Shown in pieces: positions 9,650 through 17,811 of a stretch of 64,000 nt of DNA. This stretch comes from Streptomyces sp. MJM8645 (lineage in GTDB: Bacteria > Actinomycetota > Actinomycetes > Streptomycetales > Streptomycetaceae). Location: NCBI RefSeq assembly GCF_001625365.1, contig NZ_LJJF01000001.1:992001-1056000 (forward strand), written 5' to 3'. The position numbers and the translations under genes are program-made. The notes under the pieces were generated by a model. That model worked only from the letters and a program-made list of their open reading frames with translations, did not search any database and had not been told where the DNA came from. Each line of letters starts with the position of its first letter. Positions within the stretch are counted from its first letter, which is position 1.

Positions 9650-9785
9650 GCACGCCTCCCATCCGGACTTTAACCGTCGGTCCAGGAATTTCACCTGGTC
9701 AACCGGCCGCTGGCTGCGGACGGGTCGCGGACTGTAACCGCCGGTTCGGATTTTCACCGACCCCGGAGTGCGCTGAACGTCACTG
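9650..9785 (-). promoter_or_regulatory. FMN riboswitch (RFN element)
   Basis: Read on the minus strand, the leader contains the conserved RFN blocks in order: gtgaaaatccgaaccggcgg, then acagtccgcga, then gtgaaattcctgg, then gaccgacgg and aaagtccggatgggag. The outer P1 strands lie near both limits given. When bound to FMN this element represses riboflavin genes in cis, and here it precedes ribE-ribM-ribAB-ribH. The sequence between the aptamer and the ribE start (about 9440-9650) must hold the expression platform; no U-rich terminator is visible, so control of translation or Rho access is more likely than intrinsic termination. Confidence 0.95.
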
Positions 9786-9971
9786 CTGTTGGGGTCATTC
9801 TGCCACGACGCGCGCAAGGCCAGGGAGAGCCTTCCGCTGTGGCCTGTTTCACGCGGATGCGGGGAATGTGCGGCCGGGTGGTAGGTGACGCCCGCAACGT
9901 GGCGGTCGCCTACGGAGGGTGGCAGGCACGTACGGAGGGTAGTGGGTGCGGCCGGAGCGCGGCGGGTGCGG

Positions 9972-10295
9972 TCAGAGCGTGGCGGGTGCGGCGATCGACG
10001 TGAAGTGGGTGACCACCGGCGGGTGCGCGAGGTAGCACAGCTCGCCCTCCGACCAGACCGGCCGGATCCTCCACATCGGCCCCGCGTACCCGCGCAGAGC
10101 CGCCTCGTCGCGCCAGCGGCTCACCACGAGCACCCGGTGTCCGTCCTCAGTCACCGAGCGCAGCAGTTCGCCGCCCAGGCAACCGTCGGTCCGCCCGAGC
10201 TGCGGGATCACCTGGGTTGTCAGCAGCACACAGAATTCCTCGATGCGACCGGCCAGGACCTGCCCGGCCCAGATCCTCACGATCACGACCACCAC
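9972..10295 (-). CDS. Dimeric alpha/beta-barrel protein, ABM-like
   Basis: A 107-residue protein resembling the antibiotic biosynthesis monooxygenase (ABM) ferredoxin-like fold: a beta strand VVVIVRIWAG, a helix with EFCVLLTTQVIPQL, then HRVLVVSRWRDEAALRGYAGP. Members dimerise and either oxidise aromatic compounds, degrade haem or have no known activity. No catalytic residue assignment is possible here. It stands alone upstream of, and divergent from, the PPOX-family gene. A start two codons later is equally possible. Confidence 0.65.
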   Translation of the reverse strand: MVVVIVRIWAGQVLAGRIEEFCVLLTTQVIPQLGRTDGCLGGELLRSVTEDGHRVLVVSRWRDEAALRGYAGPMWRIRPVWSEGELCYLAHPPVVTHFTSIAAPATL

Positions 10296-10415
10296 CTCCG
10301 AGCGGAGCGCCTGGCCCCATTATCAGCGCAAAACCGCTGGTGGGGAGGGGTGGCGGGGAAGCTTTACCGAGCGGTGCACCGCCCGGCGGCCAGGCGCTCC
10401 GGGAAGGGGCTCGGC

Positions 10416-10421
10416 TAGATT
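10416..10421 (+). promoter_or_regulatory. Leaderless -10 box for the PPOX-family gene
   Basis: TAGATT is followed by exactly 6 nt and then the ATG at 10428. This is the TANNNT-N6-ATG layout of leaderless transcripts in actinobacteria; there is no Shine-Dalgarno sequence next to this start. Confidence 0.6.
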
Positions 10422-10427
10422 TCCGGT

Positions 10428-11123
10428 ATGACCAGCACACCGGAATCTGTCATTGCGTCAACCACCGCTCCGGACATGCCGGGCAGCCTGTTCGCCGCCC
10501 TCAGCGCAGGGGCGCTGACCGACCCGGCGCAGCTGCGCGAGATCTACGAGCAGCCCGGCGAGCACGCGCGCCGCAAGCAGGTCGACCACCTGCACGAGGT
10601 CGCGCGGCGGCTGATCGCCTGCTCCTCGCTGGTGTTCGTGGCGAGCTCGGACGCCGCCGGGCGCTGCGACGTCTCCCCGCGCGGCGGGCCGGCCGGGGTG
10701 GTCTCCGTCCTCGACGAGCACACCCTGGCCATCCCGGACGCCACCGGCAACAAGCGGTTGGACACCCTGCACAACATCCTGGAGAACGGCCGGGTCGGGC
10801 TGCTCTTCGTCGTCCCGGGCCGGGACACCACGCTGCGGGTCAACGGGCGGGCCTGCGTCTCCACCGACCCGGAGCTGCTGCGACAGCTGACCGCCGTCGG
10901 CAAGCCCCCGCGCAGCGCGATCGTGGTGGCCGTCGAGGAGGTGTACGCGCACTGCCCGAAGGCCTTCCTGCGCGGCTCGGCATGGAAGCCGGAGAACTGG
11001 CCGGCCAAGGACGCGCAGCCGACCTCGGCCGAGATCACCCTCTCGCACCTGCGGGACGAGTCGCTGACCGTCGAGATGATCGAGCAGACCGAGCGGGAGG
11101 CGCTGCTCTACCGCTACGAGTGA
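10428..11123 (+). CDS. FMN-dependent pyridoxamine 5'-phosphate oxidase family protein (MSMEG_1061-like)
   Basis: A 231-residue PPOX split-barrel protein. The core CSSLVFVASSDAAGRCDVSPRGGPAG (about 65-90) and the DEHTLAIPDATGNKRLDTLHNILENGRVGLLFVVPG stretch resemble the MSMEG_1061 subgroup of flavin-binding oxidoreductases, and NGRACVST follows. The substrate is unknown. It appears to be transcribed as a leaderless monocistronic mRNA and ends shortly before the convergent DUF1508 gene. Confidence 0.85.
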   Translation: MTSTPESVIASTTAPDMPGSLFAALSAGALTDPAQLREIYEQPGEHARRKQVDHLHEVARRLIACSSLVFVASSDAAGRCDVSPRGGPAGVVSVLDEHTLAIPDATGNKRLDTLHNILENGRVGLLFVVPGRDTTLRVNGRACVSTDPELLRQLTAVGKPPRSAIVVAVEEVYAHCPKAFLRGSAWKPENWPAKDAQPTSAEITLSHLRDESLTVEMIEQTEREALLYRYE

Positions 11124-11180
11124 CGAACGGTGCAGGCGGGCGCGGCGCGCCCGGTGCTCGGCGCCCGGTGCTCGGCGTGC

Positions 11181-11369
11181 TCAGGCGGCCTTGGGCACGT
11201 CCACCACCGGCGCGTCGCTGGCCGCCCGCTGGACGGCCTCGACGCCCTTGTGGGCGGCCTCCTTGCTGGAGTAGCCCTGGCCGGTGGCGACGATCTCGCC
11301 GTTGCCCGCCTTGAGCCGGAACCGGTACTTGCCGCCGGCGTCCTCGTAGACCTCGAACTTGCCCGCCAT
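11181..11369 (-). CDS. YegP-like DUF1508 protein
   Basis: A 62-residue protein with a single DUF1508 unit: KFEVYEDAGGKYRFRLKAGNGEIVATGQGYSSKEAAHKGVEAVQR. The family is widespread and small, often with two tandem units; the role is unresolved. A good Shine-Dalgarno (cgaggaggtggcc) precedes the ATG at 11369. It converges with the PPOX-family gene. Confidence 0.85.
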   Translation of the reverse strand: MAGKFEVYEDAGGKYRFRLKAGNGEIVATGQGYSSKEAAHKGVEAVQRAASDAPVVDVPKAA

Positions 11370-11536
11370 CGGGCCACCTCCTCGTACGGCGCGCGGCGCG
11401 CCTCTGGTCGACCCCCTCCAGCACCGTGCGCCCCCCGACCGGGCGGCCGCACCTGCTCGGCCGCCGGACGGGTGACGCCCCGGAACCGCGCGATCGCGGA
11501 GGTGCCGGGGCGGCCGCCGGTGGTTTGAATGGACGG

Positions 11537-11950
11537 ATGGACTGCGTGTTCTGTGCGGTGGTGGCGGGCGAGGAACCCGCGCACCGGGTGCTGGACGACG
11601 AGGCGGCGGTGGCCTTCCTGGACCGGCGGCCGCTGTTCCCCGGCCACGTGCTGGTCGTCCCGCGCGCCCACCGCCGCACCCTGGCGGACCTGCCGGCCGC
11701 CGAGGTGGGGCCGTTCTTCCTCCAGGTGCAGCGGGTGGCCGCCGCGGTGGAGCGCGGATTGGGCGCGGCGGGCAGCTTCGTGGCGGCGAACAACCGGATC
11801 AGCCAGTCGGTGCCGCACCTGCACGTCCACGTGGTGCCGCGCAATCCGAAGGACGGGCTGCGCGGCTTCTTCTGGCCGCGGGGGAAGTACCCGGACGAGG
11901 CGGAGGCGGCGGAGGTCGCGGCCCGGCTGCGGGCGGCGCTCGGCGGCTGA
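11537..11950 (+). CDS. HIT-family nucleotide hydrolase/transferase
   Basis: A 137-residue histidine-triad protein that likely hydrolyses nucleoside phosphoramidates or dinucleoside polyphosphates. The zinc-type N-terminus MDCVFCAVVAGE, the nucleotide-binding strand GHVLVVPRAHRRTLADL and the triad PHLHVHVVPR (HxHxH) are all visible. The ATG at 11537 gives the usual family start. It is monocistronic; a 9-bp tandem repeat lies just beyond the stop. Confidence 0.93.
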   Translation: MDCVFCAVVAGEEPAHRVLDDEAAVAFLDRRPLFPGHVLVVPRAHRRTLADLPAAEVGPFFLQVQRVAAAVERGLGAAGSFVAANNRISQSVPHLHVHVVPRNPKDGLRGFFWPRGKYPDEAEAAEVAARLRAALGG

Positions 11951-11961
11951 AGGGGCGGCTC

Positions 11962-11997
11962 GGGGACAGAGGGGACAGAGGGGACAGAGGGGACAGA
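11962..11997. repeat. Four-copy 9-bp tandem repeat (ggggacaga)
   Basis: Four exact copies of ggggacaga follow the HIT gene by 11 bp, in a G-rich, C-poor strand that continues to about 12060. The 320-bp spacer 11951-12270 otherwise holds only the chitinase promoter region; no gene is seen. Confidence 0.9.
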
Positions 11998-12102
11998 GGG
12001 GGCGCTTGGGGGCCGAGGGGGGGCGCTCGGCGGCTGAGGGGGGCTCGCGGGGGCGCCGGGGGGCGTGCGCGCCGCATTTGTGAGCCGGTTTCACCCACTC
12101 TC

Positions 12103-12121
12103 TTGACAGGTATAGAACACT
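12103..12121 (+). promoter_or_regulatory. Chitinase promoter -35 with overlapping DasR-like (dre) box
   Basis: TTGACA (12103-12108) overlaps acaggtatagaacact (12106-12121), which matches the published dre consensus ACTGGTCTAGACCACT at 13 of 16 positions. DasR is the GntR-type N-acetylglucosamine regulator that represses chitin genes in streptomycetes. The position, about 150 bp upstream of the chitinase start and overlapping the -35, fits repression. The -10 at about 12126-12131 is weak. Confidence 0.6.
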
Positions 12122-12270
12122 CCGCTTGAGTCGCCTTCACGGCCCCGCACCGGCCCACACCCCGGTCGGCCGCCTCCCCTGGCGCACCCCCGCACGAGGC
12201 CCGGCTCCCCTGCCCCGCTCAAGTCCCTGTCACGACGACGTGCGGCCCCCACCGCACAAGGGGTGATGAC

Positions 12271-13344
12271 GTGTCAATGAAACGCCTGCTCGCGCTGCTC
12301 TCCGCCGTGGTCACGGCGCTGGCGGTCGCGGTGCTCCTCCCCGCCTCCGCCAGCGCCGCCGCCTGCGGCACACCGTGGAGCGCGGCCACCGCCTACACCG
12401 GCGGCGCGGCCGTCTCGTACAACGGGCACAACTGGAACGCCAAGTGGTGGACCCAGAACGAGCCCCCGAGCACCGGCGGCACCGGGGTCTGGGCCGACCA
12501 GGGCTCCTGCGGCGGGTCCACCGACCCGACGCCGACCCCGACGTCCGGCACCTGCAACTACCCCGCCTGGGTCGCCGGCCGCGCCTACGTCGCCGGCGAC
12601 ATCGTCCGGTACACCAACGGCGGCTACTACCGCGCCACCCACGACAACCCGGGCTACGACCCGGTCATCAGCACCTGGTACTGGGAGCCGTACGGCTGCG
12701 GCTCGACCCAGCCGCCCAACCCGGGCGGATTCCCGGTCAGCCAGGCCCAGTTCGACCAGATGTTCCCGGGCCGGAACTCCTTCTACACCTACCAGGGCCT
12801 GCTCGACGCGCTCGGCGCCTACCCCGGCTTCGCGGCCACCGGCAGCGACACCGTGCGCCGGCAGGAGGCCGCCGCGTTCCTCGCCAACGTCAGCCACGAG
12901 ACCGGCGGACTGGTGTACGTGGTCGAGCAGAACACCGCCAACTACCCGCACTACTGCGACACCTCGCAGCCGTACGGGTGCCCGGCCGGGCAGGCCGCCT
13001 ACTACGGGCGCGGGCCGATCCAGCTGAGCTGGAACTTCAACTACAAGGCCGCCGGCGACGCGCTCGGCATCGACCTGCTGAACAATCCGAACCTGGTGCA
13101 GACCGACCCGGCGGTGGCCTGGAAGACCGGCCTCTGGTACTGGAACACCCAGAACGGGCCGGGCACCATGACCGCGCACAACGCCATGGTCAACGGGTAC
13201 GGCTTCGGTGAGACGATCCGCAGCATCAACGGCTCACTGGAGTGCAACGGCAACAACACCGCCCAGATGCAGCACCGGATCAGCCTGTACCAGAGCTTCG
13301 TCCAGATCCTCGGCACCGTCCCCGGGGGCAACCTGAGCTGCTGA
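12271..13344 (+). CDS. Secreted GH19 chitinase with two CBM5/12 domains
   Basis: A 357-residue secreted endochitinase. A Sec signal peptide ends near residue 30 (ASASAA). Two aromatic-rich chitin-binding CBM5/12 modules follow (about 32-80 and 95-143), joined by DPTPTPT and PPNPGG linkers. The GH19 catalytic domain (about 155-357) has SHETGG with the general acid E210, E219 in VVEQN, and YYGRGPIQLSWN (244-255). Two CBMs before a GH19 domain is less common than one. Start choice: GTG at 12271 or ATG at 12277, both downstream of aagggg. A DasR-like box in the promoter suggests N-acetylglucosamine control. Confidence 0.95.
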   Translation: MSMKRLLALLSAVVTALAVAVLLPASASAAACGTPWSAATAYTGGAAVSYNGHNWNAKWWTQNEPPSTGGTGVWADQGSCGGSTDPTPTPTSGTCNYPAWVAGRAYVAGDIVRYTNGGYYRATHDNPGYDPVISTWYWEPYGCGSTQPPNPGGFPVSQAQFDQMFPGRNSFYTYQGLLDALGAYPGFAATGSDTVRRQEAAAFLANVSHETGGLVYVVEQNTANYPHYCDTSQPYGCPAGQAAYYGRGPIQLSWNFNYKAAGDALGIDLLNNPNLVQTDPAVAWKTGLWYWNTQNGPGTMTAHNAMVNGYGFGETIRSINGSLECNGNNTAQMQHRISLYQSFVQILGTVPGGNLSC

Positions 13345-13367
13345 CGGCTCGCCCCCGCCCCACCACG

Positions 13368-13433
13368 CGCCCCGCTACGCCCGGACCGGTCATCACACCG
13401 TGGTGCCCGTACGCTGCCGAGCGTAGCGGGGCG
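13368..13433. terminator. Long inverted repeat downstream of the chitinase
   Basis: A perfect 13-bp inverted repeat (cgccccgctacgc / gcgtagcggggcg) encloses a 40-nt loop that itself holds a small caccgtggtg palindrome. It begins 24 bp past the chitinase stop and is the likely transcript end, although the long loop is unusual for a terminator. Confidence 0.45.
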
Positions 13434-13522
13434 TACTCATGTGGGGGCGCACTCCTGCGGGAGCAGCGGAGGCCGGCTGAAATCGTCGTTCCGGCGGACG
13501 ACTTCGCAGGTCGCGGACCCCC

Positions 13523-13696
13523 AGGGCGTGTCTTCGAACCCCCGCCTGCGCGCCGACGCCGGAGCACGCACCTCGCCGCGTTGTCGTCAGTCGCCAATGC
13601 TCCGCAGTGGCTCCCTCCTCCGCCTTGCGATGCACGCACCCCAACGCCGCCACGCCCGCCCTCCGGGCGGACGACGGGGGTTCGAAGACACGCCCT
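13523..13696. mobile_element. 174-bp MITE-like element with perfect 22-bp terminal inverted repeats
   Basis: Both ends carry a perfect 22-bp inverted repeat: the left arm 13523-13544 runs agggcgtgtcttcgaa plus cccccg and the right arm 13675-13696 is its exact reverse complement. The 130-bp interior has no complete gene and no transposase, although the minus-strand reading looks like a remnant of coding sequence. A short non-coding segment with long perfect terminal repeats is the structure of a miniature inverted-repeat element or an internally deleted insertion sequence. No clear target-site duplication is seen. The right end lies 11 bp upstream of the serine hydrolase start. Confidence 0.65.
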
Positions 13697-13701
13697 ACGC
13701 T
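13696..13701 (+). promoter_or_regulatory. Leaderless -10 box partly supplied by the MITE-like element
   Basis: TACGCT is followed by 6 nt and the ATG at 13708, the leaderless layout. The first T is the terminal base of the right inverted repeat, so any -35 contact would lie inside the element. Confidence 0.5.
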
Positions 13702-13707
13702 CAAGGC

Positions 13708-14784
13708 ATGAACGAACTCGCCAGCCTCGTGCAACAGACCGCCGACCGGCTCGCAGGCCAGCACGTCGGTGCGGTGGTCGCCGGGCTGGCCGGCGGCGCC
13801 GTGGAGATCCGCGGCGCCGGGCGGACCGGTCCGGGCGGCGCCGTGCCCGGGCCGCACACCCTGTTCGAAGTCGGTTCCGTCACCAAGGTGTTCACCTCGC
13901 TCGTCCTCGCGCGGCTGGTGCTCGCCGAATCCGGCGGGGCCGCCACCGGGCTCGACGAACCGCTCGCCGACGTGCTCGCCGACGTACGGCCCGGCGGTGT
14001 CGCCGTCCCGGCCAGGGGCGGGCAGCCGATCACCCTGCGGCACCTCGCCACCCACACCTCCGGGCTTCCCCGGCTGCCCCGGGGCCTGCTGGCGACGGCA
14101 CTGCTCAATCCCAACAAGCCCGATCCGTACGCCCGTTGCAGCACCGAGTACGTCCTCGCCGGGCTGGCCCGGACGAGACTGCGGGCCAGACCCGGGCGTG
14201 GCTTCCGCTACTCCAACCTCGGCGCCGGGCTGCTCGGCCTGGCCCTCGCCCACCGGGCCGGCACCGGCTACGAGGAGCTGGTGGCGCGTGAGATATGCGA
14301 GCCGCTGGGACTGGTGGACACCCACGTGCGCTCGGGCCGGGAGCAGTCCGGGCGGCTGGCGCACGGGCACACCTCCGGCGGGCGGCCCGTGCCGTACTGG
14401 GACTTCGCGGACGTCCCCGGTATGGGCGGGCTCCGGTCGACCGCCTCCGACCTGGCGATACTCCTGCGGGCCCAGCTGGCCGCCGACCGCGAGCCGGACG
14501 CGCCGCTGGCGCCCGCGATCACCCTCACCCGGGCGGCCCGGCACCGGGTCAACCCGTTCGCCTGGATGCACCTGGGGTGGCTCGGCCACCGCCTGCACAC
14601 CCAGCAGGGCGGCCACCTGCAGATCTGGCACAACGGCGGCACGGGCGGGTTCCGCTCCTTCGTGGCCTTCGATCCGGAGAAGCAGGTGGGGGTGGCGGTG
14701 CTGGTCAACACCCGCCGCTCCGCCGATCCGGCCGGGACGGCCCTGCTGCGCACCCTGCAGAACGAGTACGCGACAGCGAGCTGA
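13708..14784 (+). CDS. Serine hydrolase, beta-lactamase class C / PBP-like family
   Basis: A 358-residue protein with the three active-site motifs of class C beta-lactamases and DD-peptidases: SVTK (57-60, nucleophile Ser57), YSN (168-170) and HNGG (from 308, in the place of the KTG box). It likely hydrolyses an ester or D-amino-acid peptide; many members are esterases, so a beta-lactamase role should not be assumed. No signal peptide is visible, and the ATG at 13708 fits a leaderless transcript. The element ending 11 bp upstream may influence its expression. Confidence 0.9.
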   Translation: MNELASLVQQTADRLAGQHVGAVVAGLAGGAVEIRGAGRTGPGGAVPGPHTLFEVGSVTKVFTSLVLARLVLAESGGAATGLDEPLADVLADVRPGGVAVPARGGQPITLRHLATHTSGLPRLPRGLLATALLNPNKPDPYARCSTEYVLAGLARTRLRARPGRGFRYSNLGAGLLGLALAHRAGTGYEELVAREICEPLGLVDTHVRSGREQSGRLAHGHTSGGRPVPYWDFADVPGMGGLRSTASDLAILLRAQLAADREPDAPLAPAITLTRAARHRVNPFAWMHLGWLGHRLHTQQGGHLQIWHNGGTGGFRSFVAFDPEKQVGVAVLVNTRRSADPAGTALLRTLQNEYATAS

Positions 14785-14983
14785 GGCCGGGGCGAGGCGG
14801 TGAGCGGGCCCGGCGGCGGACCGGGTGCGGCCGTCGGCGGAGCGAGGTGGAGGATGGGGTGAGGTCGTTTCAGGGCCAAGAGGTACGAATTGGCCCTGTT
14901 CGAGGGCGCGGCGGTCGGTCGATGCTGAGGATCTGACAGTCGTGGTTCCGGTTGTGGTGTTCGCTCAGCGGGAGGTGGCCGAG

Positions 14984-15748
14984 GTGGCGGTGGTGTGGCC
15001 CTTGTCGCGGGCTCGGTCGGTCGCGGGCGGCGACGGGCTGCTCGGCCGGGCAGTGCGGGTGTACCGGCGGTTCCGGCCGCTGCCGTGGCGGACGCGGGCC
15101 TGGCTGGACGCGGCGGCGGCCGCCGTCGCCGGGGCGGCCTGGCTGGCGAGCGGGGAGTGGTGGCCCGCGCCCGTGGTGGCCGCGGCGGCGATCACGGCCG
15201 CGAGCGGGTACGGGCGGCTGCGGCCGGCGCCGGGCCTGCGGGCCGTCCGGGTGCACGAGCGCGGGCTGGTGCTGGTCGGGGCGGACGGCGCGGAGCGGCC
15301 CCTGCCGTGGAGTGCGGTGGAGGCCACCGAGTACTCCCCCGGCGGGCGGCACGGGGTGGGCGAGCAGGGCCGGATCTGGCTGGTCGGCGCGGACGAACCG
15401 CTGGCACTGGCGCAGCTGCGGCGGCTGGACGAGCTGTTCCGGGAGCTCGACGAGCGGCTCCGCCCGACCCTCCGGGCCGCGCTGCACGAGGCGTTGCGCA
15501 CGGAGGGCGGCGTCCGGTTCGCCCGGGGGCGGCTGACGCTGACGGCCGGCGGGCTGGTGCACCGGCCGCCGCACCCGCTCGCCGCGACGGAGGCGTTCCG
15601 GTGGGCGGAGGTGCAGTCCGCGCGGGCCTCGGATCTCGGGGAGCTGGAGATCCGGACGCACTCGGCCGGCCTGCCACTCACCCTCCCGGTGCCGAACGCC
15701 GGTGCGGCGGCGGCCTTCGTCGAGGAGGTCCGGGCCCGGAGCCTCTGA
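14984..15748 (+). CDS. Membrane-associated PH-like protein of unknown function
   Basis: A 254-residue protein with two adjacent hydrophobic segments after the N-terminus (LDAAAAAVAGAAWLAS, then PAPVVAAAAITAASGYG) and a beta-rich soluble part (VRVHERGLVLVGADG, LPWSAVEATEYSPGG) that reads like a repeated PH-like or DUF6585-type domain: a second copy is suggested by GRLTLTAGGLVH and FRWAEVQSA. The GTG at 14984 is chosen because GGGAGG ends 8 nt upstream. Very Ala/Arg-rich composition. Function unknown. Confidence 0.6.
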   Translation: MAVVWPLSRARSVAGGDGLLGRAVRVYRRFRPLPWRTRAWLDAAAAAVAGAAWLASGEWWPAPVVAAAAITAASGYGRLRPAPGLRAVRVHERGLVLVGADGAERPLPWSAVEATEYSPGGRHGVGEQGRIWLVGADEPLALAQLRRLDELFRELDERLRPTLRAALHEALRTEGGVRFARGRLTLTAGGLVHRPPHPLAATEAFRWAEVQSARASDLGELEIRTHSAGLPLTLPVPNAGAAAAFVEEVRARSL

Positions 15749-15782
15749 CCGGCGGACGATTGAAGGGGTGGATTCCCGAACC

Positions 15783-15797
15783 CACTGCTCTGCAGTG
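15783..15797. repeat. 15-bp palindrome (cactgctctgcagtg)
   Basis: A perfect inverted repeat with 6-bp arms and a 3-nt centre, 35 bp after the PH-like gene. It may be a weak terminator or an operator for the secreted hydrolase, whose ATG is 157 bp further on. Nothing else was recognised in the spacer 15749-15953. Confidence 0.4.
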
Positions 15798-15953
15798 AGC
15801 TCGGCTCCTCAACCGACCCCGGCCTGGTCCGACCTGGTCCGACCGGCGTCCATTCGGCCGACCCCTAAGGGTCCCTGCCTGCACATCCCGGAAGGGATCT
15901 CTACGCCGCTGAGGGGACGTCAACTTCCGCTCCCCCGGCCTACCGTCCCTCAC

Positions 15954-17141
15954 ATGGACCGACTTCGCACCACCGCCGCCGCGGCAGCCCTGCTGCTCGC
16001 CCTGCCGCTGTCCGTCGCCGCCGCCGCTCCGGCCCTGGCCGCGCCCGCCGCCCCGGCGAACGCCTCCGCCTCCGCTCCCGCCCCGACCGCCGTCCACGTC
16101 GACCTGCCGCGCCCGACCGGCCCGTACGCGGTCGGGCAGGAGATCCTGCACCTGGTGGACCAGGACCGCCCGGATCCGTGGGTCCCCTCCGCCGGTCCGC
16201 GCCAGCTGATGGTGTCGATGTACTACCCCGCGAAGGCCGGGACGGGCAGCGCGGCCCCGTACATGACCCCTGCGGCCGCCCGGATGCTGCTGGACGGGAA
16301 GCTCCCGGGCAACACCATCCCGACCGAGACGGTCACCGGCACCCGGACCTGGGCGAAGTCCGACGCGCGCCCGCAGGGCGGCCACTTCCCGATGGTGGTG
16401 CTGTCGCCGGGCTTCACCATGCCGCGGGCCTCGCTGAGCAGCCTCGCCGAGGACCTGACCAGCCGCGGGTACGTCGTCGCGCTGATCGACCACACCTACG
16501 AGAACACCGGGACGACGTTCCCCGACGGGCAGACCCTCCCGTGCCTGCTGTGCAACAAGCTGACGACCCCGGAGTCCTGGGCGGCCGTGGACAACAGCCG
16601 GGCGAAGGACGTCTCCTTCGTCATCGACCAGCTGACCGCCCGCCCCCACCCGGCCTGGCGCTACGCCCGCATGATCGACCGCGACCGGATCGGGATGGCC
16701 GGGCACTCGGCCGGCGGCGCCTCGACCGTCCCGTCCCTGCTCACCGACGACCGGATCCGGGCCGGGGTGGACCTGGACGGCACCATGGACGTCACCGTCC
16801 CCGCCTCCGGGATCGGCGGCAAGCCCTTCCTGATGATCGGCCACCCGCTGCCCGACGGCGCCGAGGACAGCAGTTGGACGGAGAGCTGGCCGCACCTGGA
16901 CGGCTGGAAGCGCTGGTTGACCTTCGCCGGCTCCAACCACGGCACCTTCACCGACTTCCCGCTGTTCTTCGAGAAGCTCAACCTGCCCCAGCCTCCCGGC
17001 ACCACGATGTCGGGCGAGCGGGGCGTGGAGCTCACCCGCTCGTACGTGGCGGCCTTCTTCGACCTCCAGCTGAAGGGCGTGCAGCAGCCGCTCCTCGACG
17101 GGCCGACCGCCGCCAATCCGGAGGTGACGTTCCAGCCGTAA
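15954..17141 (+). CDS. Secreted alpha/beta hydrolase of the PAF-acetylhydrolase/lipase type
   Basis: A 395-residue protein with a Sec signal peptide (MDRLRTTAAAAALLLALPLS, cleavage near ALAAP, about 30) and an Ala/Pro-rich linker. The alpha/beta-hydrolase core has the oxyanion strand FPMVVLSPGF, the nucleophile elbow GHSAGG (Ser252) and a late histidine in GSNHGTFTDFP. The arrangement resembles the platelet-activating factor acetylhydrolase type II and related streptomycete lipases. LPCLLCNK carries two cysteines that could form a disulfide outside the cell. The substrate is unknown. Confidence 0.85.
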   Translation: MDRLRTTAAAAALLLALPLSVAAAAPALAAPAAPANASASAPAPTAVHVDLPRPTGPYAVGQEILHLVDQDRPDPWVPSAGPRQLMVSMYYPAKAGTGSAAPYMTPAAARMLLDGKLPGNTIPTETVTGTRTWAKSDARPQGGHFPMVVLSPGFTMPRASLSSLAEDLTSRGYVVALIDHTYENTGTTFPDGQTLPCLLCNKLTTPESWAAVDNSRAKDVSFVIDQLTARPHPAWRYARMIDRDRIGMAGHSAGGASTVPSLLTDDRIRAGVDLDGTMDVTVPASGIGGKPFLMIGHPLPDGAEDSSWTESWPHLDGWKRWLTFAGSNHGTFTDFPLFFEKLNLPQPPGTTMSGERGVELTRSYVAAFFDLQLKGVQQPLLDGPTAANPEVTFQP

Positions 17142-17239
17142 CCGGGACGTGGTGGGCGCGGCCGTCGGCAGCCCGCCGGCGGCCGCGCCGCCGTCTGTCG
17201 CCAGCCGTTCGCCTTTTGCCTTTTGCCGACCGCCGACCG

Positions 17240-17782
17240 CTAGGCGGCCGGCGCCGCCGAGGCGATCGGTTCGAGCAGCCGGTGCGGGCGGACCAGGGAG
17301 CGGGAGACCGGGTCGTCCCGGTGCGTGCCGCCGCGGGCGGGGTTGGGGCGCATCGCGATCTCGGCCGGCGGGACGGGTGCGCCGCCGCACCGCGGGCAGA
17401 CGCCGACGACGTCCAGGTCGGTGCCGCAGACGGCGTGCGCGAACAGGTGGTGCGGGCCGCCCGCGGTCGCATGTCGGCCGCCCCAGCGACTCAACTGGTA
17501 GAGCGGACCCCACAGTTCGAGGCCGGTCCCGGTGAGCAGGTAGCCGTGGCGCAGCGGCGCCTGCTGGTACGGCTCCTTGCGCAGCACCCCGGCCGCGACC
17601 AGGGCGTTGAGGCGGGCGGTGAGGACGGCGCGGGGGATGCCGAGGTGGGCGAGGAAGTCGTTGAAGCGCTGCACTCCGTAGAAGGCGTCGCGGAGGATCA
17701 GCAGGCTCCAGCGTTCGCCGACCACCTCCAGGGCGCGGGCCAGTGCGCAGTCCTGCTGTTCGTAGTCGGTTCCCAGCGCCAT
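17240..17782 (-). CDS. HxlR-family transcriptional regulator
   Basis: A 180-residue winged-helix protein that begins like the family: CALARALEVVGERWSLLILRDAFYGVQRFNDFLAHLGIPRAVLTARLNALVAAGVL. After the HxlR domain (about 10-100) there is an extension with Cys residues (AVCGTDLDVV...VCPRCGGAP) that could bind zinc. It is divergently placed to the MFS gene, with a 17-bp direct repeat between them, and so probably regulates that exporter and itself. Confidence 0.88.
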   Translation of the reverse strand: MALGTDYEQQDCALARALEVVGERWSLLILRDAFYGVQRFNDFLAHLGIPRAVLTARLNALVAAGVLRKEPYQQAPLRHGYLLTGTGLELWGPLYQLSRWGGRHATAGGPHHLFAHAVCGTDLDVVGVCPRCGGAPVPPAEIAMRPNPARGGTHRDDPVSRSLVRPHRLLEPIASAAPAA

Positions 17783-17811
17783 GCGGGTCAGCCTAGTCCA
17801 CCCGGGCAGCG

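Noticed and set aside
13708..14784. Beta-lactamase (antibiotic resistance) call for the serine hydrolase
   Set aside because: The motifs define a broad family of esterases and peptidases; nothing in the sequence or context supports a beta-lactam substrate.
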